A stretch of 64,000 bases of DNA from Gammaproteobacteria bacterium (lineage in GTDB: Bacteria; Pseudomonadota; Gammaproteobacteria; Burkholderiales; Gallionellaceae): NCBI GenBank assembly GCA_018813765.1, contig JAHJBC010000001.1, positions 248,001 to 312,000 on the forward strand. The letters are read 5' to 3'. Position numbers and translations under genes: made by a program. The notes below the pieces were generated by a model. That model was not told where the DNA came from and ran no database searches. It saw only the letters and a list, made by a program, of their open reading frames with translations. Below, piece after piece: positions 18,501 through 26,618 of the stretch (positions are counted from its first letter, which is position 1; every line of letters starts with the position of its first letter).

Positions 18501-20013
18501 TTCTGGCTGGAACTATGGCCGCATGGACGATCCCCGCAAGCCACAATACTGCTACATGCGTGACGCCGACTACGTCTCTGGCGCCTCGATCGCCCTGCGC
18601 ACCGAATTCTGGAACGATGTCGGCGGTTTCGACGAACGATATTCCGTCGCCTACTACGAAGACACCGACATGGCCTTCCGCGTGCGGCAGGCCGGTTTGC
18701 GTGTCGTGGTCCAACCGCTTTCCCAACTCCTGCACTTCGAGGGCATCAGTTCCGGCACCGACACCAGCAGCGGCGCAAAGCAATACCAGTTGACCAATGC
18801 CGTGATATTCAAGGATAAATGGAGCGGCATGTTGGCAGACCATGGCCAATGCGACCCAAAGCGTTTGCCCGCCGATCGCACCACGCGTTACAGCATACTG
18901 GTTGTCGATGCCTGCACCCCGACACCGGATCGCGACGCCGGATCGCTTGAGACATTCCAGCATTTGCGCATTCTCAGGTCATTCGGATTCCACGTCGTCT
19001 TCGCCCCGGAAAATCTTGCTTATTTCGGCCGCTACACGCAAGACCTGCAGCGTATGGGCATAGAGACGCTATACGCCCCATACTGGATGTCATTCGAGGA
19101 GGTGTTGAAGAAACTTGGAAGTTCGTTCGAACTGGTCATGATCTACCGAGCGCCGGTTGCCAACCGCCTGATCGACCTGGTTCGCAACCATGCTCCCCAG
19201 GCAAAAATTATTATTGACACTATTGATCTTCACTTTCTCCGCGAAGAAAGGGAGGCTGCACTACATAACGACCCTGAGAAAGTACAAACAGCCGCAGCAA
19301 CCCGCAGGAAGGAACTCAATATCATCGAGCATGCAGATGCCACTATTATTTTGAGCAGCCACGAAATGGGCATCGTTCAGGATCTGCTCCCAAAGGCAAA
19401 GCTGTATGAGATCCCTATCGTGTGCAAAACCCCTGGGAAAGGGCCGCTCAGCCACTCCCAACGCAAGGATATCGTCTTTATTGGCGGCTTTCGGCATGCC
19501 CCGAATCTGGACGCGGTCAAATGGTTTGTCTCCGACGTATGGCCGCATCTCCTTGCCAAGGGATTCACCGGCAATTTCCACATCGTTGGTGCCGACATGC
19601 CGAATGAGATCACCAGAATGCACGGGGCGGGCATCATTGTGCGGGGTCACGTCCCCGATATCGCCGACGTATTCAACGAGGTTCGCGTTTCCGTCGCACC
19701 GTTAAGATTCGGCGCGGGTCTGAAGGGCAAAGTTATTTCCAGTCTGAGTTTTGGCGTACCAGTTGTTGCGACCTCCGTTGCCGTGGAGGGCGGGGGCTTC
19801 ACTCACGAGGGAAATGTGCTTGTTACCGACGATCCGGAAACATTCGCCGATTCGATCATACGGCTTTATGACGATCCGTTAATGTGGGAGAATCTTTCGC
19901 AGAACGGTGTCGCCCATTGCAACCGCAGCTTTTCGGTATCGGTGGTAACTGCCAAGTTCCGCCACTTGATCAACGATATCGCGCCAGAACTCAAGCTCGA
20001 ACCTGACGAATAA
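15589..20013 (+). CDS. Multidomain protein: sulfotransferase, coiled coil, GT-associated repeats, GT2 and GT4 domains
   Basis: This 1474-residue protein starts at TTG 15589 with a GGAG site six bases upstream; no better ATG fits. Residues about 8-260 form a P-loop sulfotransferase domain, with the PAPS 5'-phosphosulfate loop GMHRSGTSAVARLLNILG and the 3'-phosphate motif VIPIRHPLEVTASLKRRDNF. Residues about 290-480 are coiled coil and include a 49-residue tandem repeat. Residues about 520-735 hold roughly six copies of a 46-residue repeat of the type (L)FDxxxYLxxxPEVxxxGxxPLxHYLxxG seen in large glycosyltransferases. Residues about 838-1090 are GT2 (VSIVIPVYNQLPFTLACIHS, LLNNDTIVLPGWL). Residues about 1150-1460 are GT4-like (DIVFIGGFRHAPNLDAVKWF). 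One polypeptide could therefore extend and sulfate a glycan. Acceptor and donors are unknown. Confidence 0.85.
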   Translation: MSTPKIGILVAGMHRSGTSAVARLLNILGAAVPGNLMPPHAEINAKGFWESFDVSSLNDALLAGHRSRWDDVLSIPLDEPGQDSWQDFESKATGLLERDFLHADMFVLKDPRICRLLPYWIRLFERLSIEPRIVIPIRHPLEVTASLKRRDNFPEEKSLYLWLHHLVDTERATRNVPRTFIHYEDLLENWQDTCARIASELGVIWPNSPDSIKDEANAFLDSQLRHHRREIDQLADTSAIAKWSKKLYLALQHSDRDISSLIDRIYADIAPAEAMLAPMLQDTFRQLKQIEHSFAESKSWGSELDTNLKKAQQEFNRLSLEFDEKTYHVGLLQDETAQLKASLSSAANALDARNSELKNTQQAFKQLADESDTKSLHVSMLLEEAAQLKASLSSAENALDARNIELKNTQQAFKQLADESDAKSLHVSTLLEEAAQLKDSLAATQELLVVRTTELQDSKQKLSASNSTNQAGLFLLQGATRRITEADAAIHTLIAAQGQHKRRAAFWKRNKDLRLLENTPLFDSAFYLSSHPEVLSSGFTPQEHYLKLGAGRGWDPHLLFSTSWYLEKYRDVAQRGMNPLVHFLRCGAKEKRSPHPLFDIELYQSAYPQAATSGMNALEHYLQIGGPNGFRPHWLFDGKAYLEAYPEVRETGSNPLLHYLQIGHLKNYRPHWAFDPTYYLGQIQSVVEPGVPALLHFVTKGAKLRMNPSAEFDTAAFLQQYPFLESCNENPLEYYVQAQDNQAVFNPPALSSPITSVEVPTTPIHNEEPGSPLPAFMDFLYDEFGEVLRTEIISRMQRFHLPFTSEKIAPKPAENDIPLWLEEIHSLSNAAPTTVQPDVSIVIPVYNQLPFTLACIHSVLSSRTNYSYEIIVADDRSTDRTTDIFSQGVGRIRHVLGEQNQGFIRNCNNAAKHARGRYLVLLNNDTIVLPGWLDELIGTLDTDPDIGLVGSKLLYPDGRLQESGGIIFGDGSGWNYGRMDDPRKPQYCYMRDADYVSGASIALRTEFWNDVGGFDERYSVAYYEDTDMAFRVRQAGLRVVVQPLSQLLHFEGISSGTDTSSGAKQYQLTNAVIFKDKWSGMLADHGQCDPKRLPADRTTRYSILVVDACTPTPDRDAGSLETFQHLRILRSFGFHVVFAPENLAYFGRYTQDLQRMGIETLYAPYWMSFEEVLKKLGSSFELVMIYRAPVANRLIDLVRNHAPQAKIIIDTIDLHFLREEREAALHNDPEKVQTAAATRRKELNIIEHADATIILSSHEMGIVQDLLPKAKLYEIPIVCKTPGKGPLSHSQRKDIVFIGGFRHAPNLDAVKWFVSDVWPHLLAKGFTGNFHIVGADMPNEITRMHGAGIIVRGHVPDIADVFNEVRVSVAPLRFGAGLKGKVISSLSFGVPVVATSVAVEGGGFTHEGNVLVTDDPETFADSIIRLYDDPLMWENLSQNGVAHCNRSFSVSVVTAKFRHLINDIAPELKLEPDE
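16597..16905 (+). repeat. 147-bp in-frame tandem repeat in the coiled coil
   Basis: The segment GCGCAACTCAAGG recurs at 16597, 16744 and 16891, a period of 147 bp or 49 codons. The first two units are nearly identical and a third begins before the sequence diverges. Each unit encodes an AQLKASLSSAxNALDARN... heptad-rich stretch, so copy-number change would lengthen or shorten the coiled coil without breaking the frame. Confidence 0.9.
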
Positions 20014-20161
20014 GTGAAGCAGGCTTTTTCAAAGATTTCGAGTACTGATTTGCAGTAAAGCATCGAAGGATAATTAAGTGTCAATCTGGTTGTGCTAATG
20101 CAAGATCCAGCCAGTCGAGACTTTCATTTCGAGCAGCATCAACTACAAGACTACACAGCAG

Positions 20162-20968
20162 ATGAGAAACGTAATAGTTCACTACCATATTTTCAAAAAT
20201 GCTGGATCGACAATAGATCATATACTTCAGAACAATTTCAAAAATTCCTGGATTGCATATGATGGCGAAAAAGCGCACAGCAGAATCTCGCCGCAGGAAC
20301 TGGAAAATTTCATTGTCAGCCATCCTTCGGCACAAGCGGTCTCCAGCCATAATGCGATCATTCCTGTCCCGGTGATTCCGGGTATTGCCATCGCACCCAT
20401 TCTTTTCTTGCGACACCCTTTGGATCGCATACGCTCGATCTATGACTTCGAACGATTTCAGGGACAAAGAACCGGACCGGTCAGCAGAGGCGCCGAGCAC
20501 GCAGCGCGCCTCAATTTCGACGAATATATCCAATGGCGCTTTGACTCTTCCCGCAATGGAGTCACCCATAACCACCATACGACCTGGCTGCTGCACCATC
20601 CACGCTTTCAACGCGTCGAAATATCACAGGCCGATTTTGAGCAGGCATTGCACACGCTCGATTCTTTGCCATTTTTTGGCCTTGTCGAAAGGTTTGACGA
20701 AAGCCTTGGGCTACTTTCTGCCTTCTTGGGCAGTATGGGAATACATATCAACATGGAATATCAAGTTAAAAACAGCAGCAAGCATCAGGTGAAACCGTTG
20801 GAAGAACGCCTGTCCATCCTGCAGGATTCTATCGGCAGCACAACATGGTCTGCACTTGAAGCACGCAACCAATGGGACCTGAAGCTTTATGCCACCGCCC
20901 AGAAGAAGTTTCAGGCCAGGCTTGATGAGGTTAGCAAACCCGCATACCAACATCGAGTTGTTGCGTAA
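20162..20968 (+). CDS. Sulfotransferase family 2 protein
   Basis: The 268-residue protein begins VIVHYHIFKNAGSTIDHIL, the P-loop that binds the PAPS 5'-phosphosulfate in Sulfotransfer_2-type enzymes. It continues with APILFLRHPLDRIRSIYDFE, the 3'-phosphate-binding Arg/Ser motif. No signal peptide or membrane segment is visible, consistent with cytoplasmic action on nucleotide- or lipid-linked glycans. The start ATG at 20162 has only a weak ribosome site. A 148-bp gap upstream (20014-20161) shows nothing recognisable. It sits between the giant sulfotransferase/glycosyltransferase fusion and a GDP-sugar dehydratase. Acceptor unknown. Confidence 0.85.
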   Translation: MRNVIVHYHIFKNAGSTIDHILQNNFKNSWIAYDGEKAHSRISPQELENFIVSHPSAQAVSSHNAIIPVPVIPGIAIAPILFLRHPLDRIRSIYDFERFQGQRTGPVSRGAEHAARLNFDEYIQWRFDSSRNGVTHNHHTTWLLHHPRFQRVEISQADFEQALHTLDSLPFFGLVERFDESLGLLSAFLGSMGIHINMEYQVKNSSKHQVKPLEERLSILQDSIGSTTWSALEARNQWDLKLYATAQKKFQARLDEVSKPAYQHRVVA

Positions 20969-21059
20969 CCAATCGAGGCGAGTATCCGGGTGAGACAAAT
21001 GGTTACGGGCATACCCAGCCCGGGACAAATGATCTTTGTGATTACTTGAGGACAGGCAG

Positions 21060-22010
21060 ATGAAAGCATTGGTTTGTGGAATAAGCGGTCAGGACGGCGC
21101 TTACCTTGCTCAGCTACTGCTCGGCAAGGGTTACGAAGTTTGGGGTACGTCTCGCGATGCCCAGGCAAGTTCCTTCGGAAATCTGATTCAGCTGGGCATA
21201 AAGGATCAAGTACGACTGATCTCCATGGCCCCCAATGATTTTCGAAGCGTGTTGACCGCGCTTAAACGCAGTGAACCAGACGAAATATACTTCCTGTCCG
21301 GACAAAGTTCTGTTGGTCTATCATTTGAACAGCCAGTCGAAACCATCGAGAGCATCACCTTAAGCACCCTCAACATGTTGGAGGCCATCCGCCTGCTTGA
21401 GAAACCTATCCGGTTTTATCACGCCGGATCCAGCGAATGTTTTGGTGATATTGGACAGGTAATGGCCGACGAGGTCATGCCCTTCCGCCCACGCAGCCCA
21501 TATGGCATAGCCAAGGCCTCCGCTCACCTGCTGGTTGCAAATTATCGTGAAGCATATGGACTGTTCGCCTGCAACGGCATTCTGTTCAACCACGAATCCC
21601 CCCTGCGTCCACCGCGTTTCGTGACACGCAAGATCATTTCGGCAGCATGCCGCATTGCAAACGGTGCAAATGAAAAGCTGGAACTCGGGCGGCTGGATAT
21701 CGTGCGCGACTGGGGCTGGGCCCCAGAGTTCGTCGAAGCGATGTGGCTGATGTTGCAGCAAGATCAGGCAGATGACTTCATCATTTCTACAGGCGAAGCT
21801 AACTCACTGGAAGACTTTGTCGGGTGCACATTCGACCGGCTCGGCCTTGATTGGCGCGATCATGTATTATCAAACAGCGCCCTGTTCCGCCCGACCGACC
21901 TGTTCTGGAGCCAGGGACGCTCCGACAAGGCAGAGAAGATACTTGGCTGGCGCGCAGAAACGAAAATGAAGGGTGTTATCCACAAGATGATCGAGAATGA
22001 AAGCGCCTGA
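21060..22010 (+). CDS. GDP-mannose 4,6-dehydratase paralogue (NAD-dependent epimerase/dehydratase)
   Basis: The 316-residue extended SDR resembles Gmd: [20 protein letters not shown] at the N-terminus, SSECFG in place of STSELFG, YGIAK with the catalytic pair, and FNHESPLRPPRFVTRKI. It is about 48 residues shorter than the gmd product at 1053-2147, mostly through loop losses. The catalytic Thr is replaced by Ser, and the Glu is kept. It could make GDP-4-keto-6-deoxymannose or act on another GDP-sugar, as WcbK-type enzymes in Burkholderia capsule clusters are thought to do; the adjacent WcbI gene favours that comparison. A GAGG site lies upstream. Exact substrate cannot be read from sequence. 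Confidence 0.85.
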   Translation: MKALVCGISGQDGAYLAQLLLGKGYEVWGTSRDAQASSFGNLIQLGIKDQVRLISMAPNDFRSVLTALKRSEPDEIYFLSGQSSVGLSFEQPVETIESITLSTLNMLEAIRLLEKPIRFYHAGSSECFGDIGQVMADEVMPFRPRSPYGIAKASAHLLVANYREAYGLFACNGILFNHESPLRPPRFVTRKIISAACRIANGANEKLELGRLDIVRDWGWAPEFVEAMWLMLQQDQADDFIISTGEANSLEDFVGCTFDRLGLDWRDHVLSNSALFRPTDLFWSQGRSDKAEKILGWRAETKMKGVIHKMIENESA

Positions 22011-22061
22011 TTTCAGGCGCTGAATAATTTTGCATTTCAAATTTTTGTTGGAGCAATACTA

Positions 22062-22937
22062 ATGAGCCGAAATATCCTGGTGGTTGGTAACTGTCATATC
22101 GGTGGCATTGCCGCTGCGCTCAAGCAGCTGTTCCCTTCGGATCAGATTTCCGCCATTCCATTCAACCCCAATGTTTTCAAAGGGAACAGCAGCGACTTAG
22201 CCAAGCAGATCGCATCAGCTGATGTCGTTCTGGGGGGGGATTTCGTTCAAGTATTTTCGAAGGAACACAAGGTCGTGCCGCGCAATTTCATCAGTATTCC
22301 CAGACTGTATTTCAGCGCATTTCATCCTGATATCGTCGCAGCAAGAATCAAGTCAACCGGGGCGAACTATCCTTCCCGCTACAACTCTGCAATTTGCGTT
22401 TGGGCATATTCGAACGGACTTGATCCATCTGATGCAGCAAGATTGTTTTCCAAAAACACTTTTGGCAAGCTTGGATACTTCAAACAATGGGACAAAAGTG
22501 TCGCGCAGATGAGGACCGCATTTGAAACCAGCAGGTTAGACTTTGACCGTTTCTTTCTTGCAGTAAAGCGAAACGGTGTTTTTATGCATACTGTCAATCA
22601 CCCTAGAGTATCTTTATTAATATGGATAGCAAAATTGCTTGCAGTTGGTATCGGGCACGACAGAAACGTCTGGAGCAAGGATGTTCTTATCGATGATGCA
22701 TTGGGCAAGGTAGAGATCTGGCCGGTCTATCCGGAAGTGGCATATGAACTTGCGTTACCAGGCTCCTACAACTGGTTTGTGGAACGCGGCAAAGTAATCG
22801 ATGGATTGAGGAGTTATATAGATTATGCCTACGAGAAGTATTCAAAGTCGGGTATTTGCCAGAATGATTTTGCAATTGCTGGTGTCAACCAATTACATTA
22901 TCAAACGGTGCTGTCCGCAGCGCTCAGGGGGGAATGA
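22062..22937 (+). CDS. WcbI-family polysaccharide biosynthesis protein
   Basis: The 291-residue protein starts SRNILVVGNCHIGGIAAALK, the GNCQ/GNCH start of the WcbI family, a group with an SGNH-hydrolase-like fold known from capsule clusters and proposed to act in capsule acyl transfer. Further conserved-looking pieces are FISIPRLYFSAFHPDIV and FMHTVNHPRVSLL. A GGAG site precedes the ATG, and the gene overlaps the following GSCFA gene by four bases, so the two are probably made together. An in-frame run of eight G (22232-22239) encodes the GG of VVLGGDF. Confidence 0.75.
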   Translation: MSRNILVVGNCHIGGIAAALKQLFPSDQISAIPFNPNVFKGNSSDLAKQIASADVVLGGDFVQVFSKEHKVVPRNFISIPRLYFSAFHPDIVAARIKSTGANYPSRYNSAICVWAYSNGLDPSDAARLFSKNTFGKLGYFKQWDKSVAQMRTAFETSRLDFDRFFLAVKRNGVFMHTVNHPRVSLLIWIAKLLAVGIGHDRNVWSKDVLIDDALGKVEIWPVYPEVAYELALPGSYNWFVERGKVIDGLRSYIDYAYEKYSKSGICQNDFAIAGVNQLHYQTVLSAALRGE

Positions 22938-24019
22938 TGGCGCATCCATATATGGCACTGGAGGACTTCTGTTTTTGGCCCAAGGCGATGTCCGCCCCCG
23001 CACCGGGTCACATCGACCCGGTGACAGTTGCGAAGGTCATCTCACCGCAAGACAGTGTCGCAACCATGGGTAGTTGCTTCGCCCAACACCTGGCCAAGCA
23101 CATCAGCAAATCCGGTCTCGACTACTTTGTTGCCGAACAGGCACCGGCTGGCATGACTGAAAAGGAAGCGCAAGAGAAGAACTACGGCGTTTTTTCGGCG
23201 CGCTACGGGAACATCTACACCGTCAGGCAGGCTGTTCAGCTGTTCGACCGCTCCTTTGGGAATTTTCAACCGGTCGAGCGCGCGTGGGAGCGACCGGATG
23301 GAAGATGGGTCGATGCATTTCGGCCGCAAATTGAGCCCGACGGTTTTGAATCTCCCGAAGAAGTCGATCAAGCAGCGGCGGAACATCTTTCTCATGTACG
23401 GGAAGTGTTTACGAAATGCAAATGGCTGGTCCTTACACTTGGACTTACCGAGGGCTGGATTTCGAAGATCGACGGAGCCGTTTACCCGCTTGCGCCCGGC
23501 GTCAAAGGGGGCTCCTACGAACCTGAACGGCACGCATTCATCAATTTCAGCCTGACTGAAGTATGGGAAGACCTTGACGCTTTCATCAGCAAAGTCAGGT
23601 CGGTTAATCCCGAAGTACAGTTCCTGCTGACGGTATCCCCTGTTTCATTGATGGCAACATACGAACGTCGCCATGTCCTTTCGTCTACCGTCTGCAGTAA
23701 ATCGATTTTGCGAGTGGCAGCAGATCAGGCAGAAAGAAAATATCCGTGCGTCATATATTTCCCGTCGTACGAGATCATCACATCGCCGGCAGCTGGTAGC
23801 CGATATTATGAAGACGACCTGCGGCAAGTCACGGAGTTAGGTGTTTCCCATGTCATGAGACTATTTTCAAGGCACTTCATTGAGGAAAGTCGCGAACGGC
23901 TCCCCTTGCCGGAGATAGAACTGGATAGCGGCAGCGCGGATATCGTCTGCGATGAAGAAGTCATTCAGGACGCGATCCGGGATTCCGGCTTGCGCGCCCA
24001 GCCGAAGAACAAAAAGTAG
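22934..24019 (+). CDS. GSCFA-domain protein (SGNH-hydrolase-like)
   Basis: The 361-residue protein contains the name-giving motif in SVATMGSCFAQHLAKHI (about residues 40-56). LTLGLTEGWISKIDGAVYPL and QFLLTVSPVSLMATYERR follow, typical of the GSCFA family, whose fold is related to GDSL/SGNH esterases. Function in the family is poorly known; association with polysaccharide loci suggests glycan acylation or deacylation. No signal peptide is evident. Its start overlaps the WcbI gene (ATGA) and a secreted SGNH protein follows 21 bp later, making a three-gene set of related folds. Confidence 0.75.
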   Translation: MMAHPYMALEDFCFWPKAMSAPAPGHIDPVTVAKVISPQDSVATMGSCFAQHLAKHISKSGLDYFVAEQAPAGMTEKEAQEKNYGVFSARYGNIYTVRQAVQLFDRSFGNFQPVERAWERPDGRWVDAFRPQIEPDGFESPEEVDQAAAEHLSHVREVFTKCKWLVLTLGLTEGWISKIDGAVYPLAPGVKGGSYEPERHAFINFSLTEVWEDLDAFISKVRSVNPEVQFLLTVSPVSLMATYERRHVLSSTVCSKSILRVAADQAERKYPCVIYFPSYEIITSPAAGSRYYEDDLRQVTELGVSHVMRLFSRHFIEESRERLPLPEIELDSGSADIVCDEEVIQDAIRDSGLRAQPKNKK

Positions 24020-24040
24020 CACTACCTCGACCCTAACGGA

Positions 24041-25258
24041 ATGCTCACTGAAGCCGCAATGCGCATCCTCACCGCATTGCGCCCTGTTCAGGGCAATCTT
24101 CTTGGCATATTCCTGCTCACGCTCGCAAGCAGCACCGTAATAGCGGTTGAACCACCTCAGGTTGGAGACGGCCCAACTGGCACTTGCCCGCCTCCCCCTG
24201 TTACACAACAAATCACTGAAGCCCCGAAATTCGACTGGGAGGATAAAAAAGTACTGTGGCTTGGCACCTCCATCCCTCATCAGGGACATGGCGTCGACGG
24301 TTATCCGGAGCTTTTTTGTGAGTTGATGGGATGCAGGGTAACGAACAATGCTTTTTCCGGAAGTCGAATGCGATGGTTCGAAACTGGCAAGGATGAATCG
24401 TGCAAAAAGGGGAAGAACGCACCCAAGGGGCTCACTGCCACCAACCGCGAGTTGCAGGAAAAAATTACTGCCGCAGCCACTGCAGAAGTGTTCAGTAGTT
24501 ATGACGAAGCATGCAACAAGGCAACCAGCCCGATCAGGATGGGCTACGAATACCGCATCAATGCCGTCTGGCCCACCAAGCGTTTCGACGTCGTCGTGCT
24601 GGACCACGGACACAATGATCGTTCCCCAGACAAGGAGAAACGAAACGATTCACTAGGTTCTTTGCACCCTGCAACGATTGCCATCAAAGCCATCAAATTA
24701 GGATTGGTCACGGAAGTAACCTTGTCCGACCAGCACGGCTTGGTGAAAAATGATGACATCACCCTCAGGACGCCCGGCATCCCCCAAATGGATTTCTGGA
24801 CAGGTGAAGTATCAAGCGTAAATGGCACTAACATCACGGTCATGCTGGATTCGAGTAGTTTTGTCGGCACCTATAGTGCGGGCGGCACAGCAGTCAAATA
24901 CGACAAGACAAAAGTCTATGATGCCTACAACCTCATCATAAGCGACATCTACCACATGAATGCGAGATACGGCGGCGGGCCAGTGATGATCGTTTTGATG
25001 ACCCCCCCAACCGAATGGACGCATGGAAAAAACGACGGTTCTATTGCGGCCATCAACGACGCGATATATCGCATAGCGGTAAAATGGGGGTTGCAGCTCT
25101 ACAACATGACCGATGACCTAAAGATAGGGGCGGATAACCTACGAACCCTGCTCCCGGATTCAGTCCATCCTACGACGACTGCAGCCCGGCAAGTTATTGC
25201 TGACCACATTGCAGCTTGGGCCAAGAGCGGCGGTTCAAGAAACAAGACTTGCCCATAG
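24041..25258 (+). CDS. Secreted SGNH/GDSL-type hydrolase-like protein
   Basis: The 405-residue protein has an N-terminal hydrophobic signal (GIFLLTLASSTVIA). SGNH-like blocks follow: LWLGTSIPHQGHG (Ser near residue 73, with GTS in place of GDS), VVVLDHGHNDRSPD (block III) and LLPDSVHPTTTAARQV (Asp-x-x-His, block V). A segment of about 75 residues between blocks III and V is rich in beta-strand residues and looks like an inserted small domain. It probably acts in the periplasm or at the surface as a carbohydrate esterase or acyltransferase. ATG 24059 is an alternative start. The gene ends 20 bp from the convergent sulfotransferase. Confidence 0.7.
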   Translation: MLTEAAMRILTALRPVQGNLLGIFLLTLASSTVIAVEPPQVGDGPTGTCPPPPVTQQITEAPKFDWEDKKVLWLGTSIPHQGHGVDGYPELFCELMGCRVTNNAFSGSRMRWFETGKDESCKKGKNAPKGLTATNRELQEKITAAATAEVFSSYDEACNKATSPIRMGYEYRINAVWPTKRFDVVVLDHGHNDRSPDKEKRNDSLGSLHPATIAIKAIKLGLVTEVTLSDQHGLVKNDDITLRTPGIPQMDFWTGEVSSVNGTNITVMLDSSSFVGTYSAGGTAVKYDKTKVYDAYNLIISDIYHMNARYGGGPVMIVLMTPPTEWTHGKNDGSIAAINDAIYRIAVKWGLQLYNMTDDLKIGADNLRTLLPDSVHPTTTAARQVIADHIAAWAKSGGSRNKTCP

Positions 25259-25278
25259 AGGCTGGGCACCGTTCCCTG

Positions 25279-26118
25279 CTATCTGTCAGTGAACGATGCG
25301 CCGAACCTGTTTTCGACCTCGGACAGTATCTCTTCGTCACTTGCCAAGGGGACACGCATCGTTTCCGGGAACAGCTGTTGCGCAATGCGGTATACCATAA
25401 CATCCTGCCAAGCTGCATGATCGAGCAACTCCAAGAATTCCTGTTGCGATCCAAGTTTGCCAAAGTTGACATTGTTATCGCTCTTGTTTTTCCACACCTC
25501 TTTAGTCTGCGGGATAAAACCTCGAGCATGCAGATCGTCCAGGACTTTCTGATTTGAACAGGCATAGATCGCATCCAGGCGACGCAATCCATTCTCGACT
25601 ATCTCGATAAATTCTTTGCCGGGATTGCTCCGATCCTGCTTTTCTGCGATTGCGACAAACCCTTCGATATCCCCTAACAGAAGCATTGCAGCTTCGTTTA
25701 CGGGTTTTCTATGATTCATGAAATCACTAAAGCCCATATTGGCATACTGCTTCAGCTTGGGATATTTGTGCACAACCTGTGGCGAGTTAGCCCTCTTCTC
25801 CGCGTATGTGAACAATGAAATCACTCTTTTCCGCGGATCTCGCAGCACTGTAAATATGAATTTCCTGTTCAGGCGTATAAGGTCACTGTAGGTGATATGA
25901 CCTGGCACGTAAGGCATGTTGCGCGCAAGCTTAAAGGCCAGAGTACCCTCGACGATTGTGTTCCATGGACTCTTTTGTTCTACCGTACTGTTGCGCGGCG
26001 CGAGCATGGACACATGAAATGGCTGGAGCTCAAGCGCCAAAAAGATACTTTCATTCAGCGATGAACCGGCGCATTTCGGAACATGCAAGAAACCAAGATG
26101 GGGGGGGGTATTGAACAC
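25279..26118 (-). CDS. Sulfotransferase family protein
   Basis: The 279-residue protein shows LGFLHVPKCAGSSLNESIFL, the PAPS P-loop of Sulfotransfer_2-like enzymes, and FIFTVLRDPRKRVISLFTYA, the 3'-phosphate-binding motif. The start used is GTG 26118. Directly after it, codons 4-7 contain a run of nine C on the coding strand (nine G at 26100-26108). Gain or loss of one base there would abolish the protein, so expression could be phase variable. It is the last gene of the minus-strand A+T-rich block. Acceptor unknown. Confidence 0.85.
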   Translation of the reverse strand: MFNTPPHLGFLHVPKCAGSSLNESIFLALELQPFHVSMLAPRNSTVEQKSPWNTIVEGTLAFKLARNMPYVPGHITYSDLIRLNRKFIFTVLRDPRKRVISLFTYAEKRANSPQVVHKYPKLKQYANMGFSDFMNHRKPVNEAAMLLLGDIEGFVAIAEKQDRSNPGKEFIEIVENGLRRLDAIYACSNQKVLDDLHARGFIPQTKEVWKNKSDNNVNFGKLGSQQEFLELLDHAAWQDVMVYRIAQQLFPETMRVPLASDEEILSEVENRFGASFTDR

Positions 26119-26195
26119 GTTTCAATCCCACTCTAACTCTCTGTTCGTATGCTGATTGTCATTAACATCCTCTATCCCAGATTTTCTGGTGCCTG

Positions 26196-26618
26196 CTAAC
26201 TCAAATTGGAAATTTCGACAAGCTCTAGCAATCCGATCGCGGGATGGTAGTGGTAAGTGATCAGCGCATTTTCTAAAGCAGCTGCATGTCGTGGAGGCCC
26301 TAGCTGCAGAAACCCCTTGCTCCGTAATATCTGTCCGCTTGAAACCAAATCATCGGTCGAGTAGCAAGTATGATATGGACTCGGCAGTGCCTGCTTCTTA
26401 AGAAGAGCCTTTAATGGGCCATTTTGGCTCAGTGGCGATACGATCTCGATAAGAGGCCCACTTGGACTGGATAAAAATGCGACACGCACATCCAGCAGAT
26501 TATCATCAACCGCTGTCACCAGCTTGTAGCCAAGGCTGATATAAGTGGAAATAGCCTCTTCATATGAGGCCGTCCCAATTCCAATGTGATGGAATTCAAG
26601 ATTATTTATTAAGGACAC
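26196..26618 (-). CDS. VOC-family (glyoxalase/methylmalonyl-CoA epimerase-like) protein
   Basis: About 140 residues form a vicinal-oxygen-chelate fold: LEFHHIGIGTASYEEAISTY at the N-terminus and LEVVEIS-type end (GLLELVEISNLS). I see candidate metal ligands in HHIGIG, the IEIV and HTCY segments, and the final LELVE. I prefer GTG 26618, preceded by GGGG, over a TTG at 26651 because the family begins just before this beta strand. It overlaps the end of the methyltransferase gene. In its ACP/FkbH neighbourhood a role as an epimerase or isomerase of an ACP-bound acyl group is possible but unproven. Confidence 0.7.
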   Translation of the reverse strand: MSLINNLEFHHIGIGTASYEEAISTYISLGYKLVTAVDDNLLDVRVAFLSSPSGPLIEIVSPLSQNGPLKALLKKQALPSPYHTCYSTDDLVSSGQILRSKGFLQLGPPRHAAALENALITYHYHPAIGLLELVEISNLS

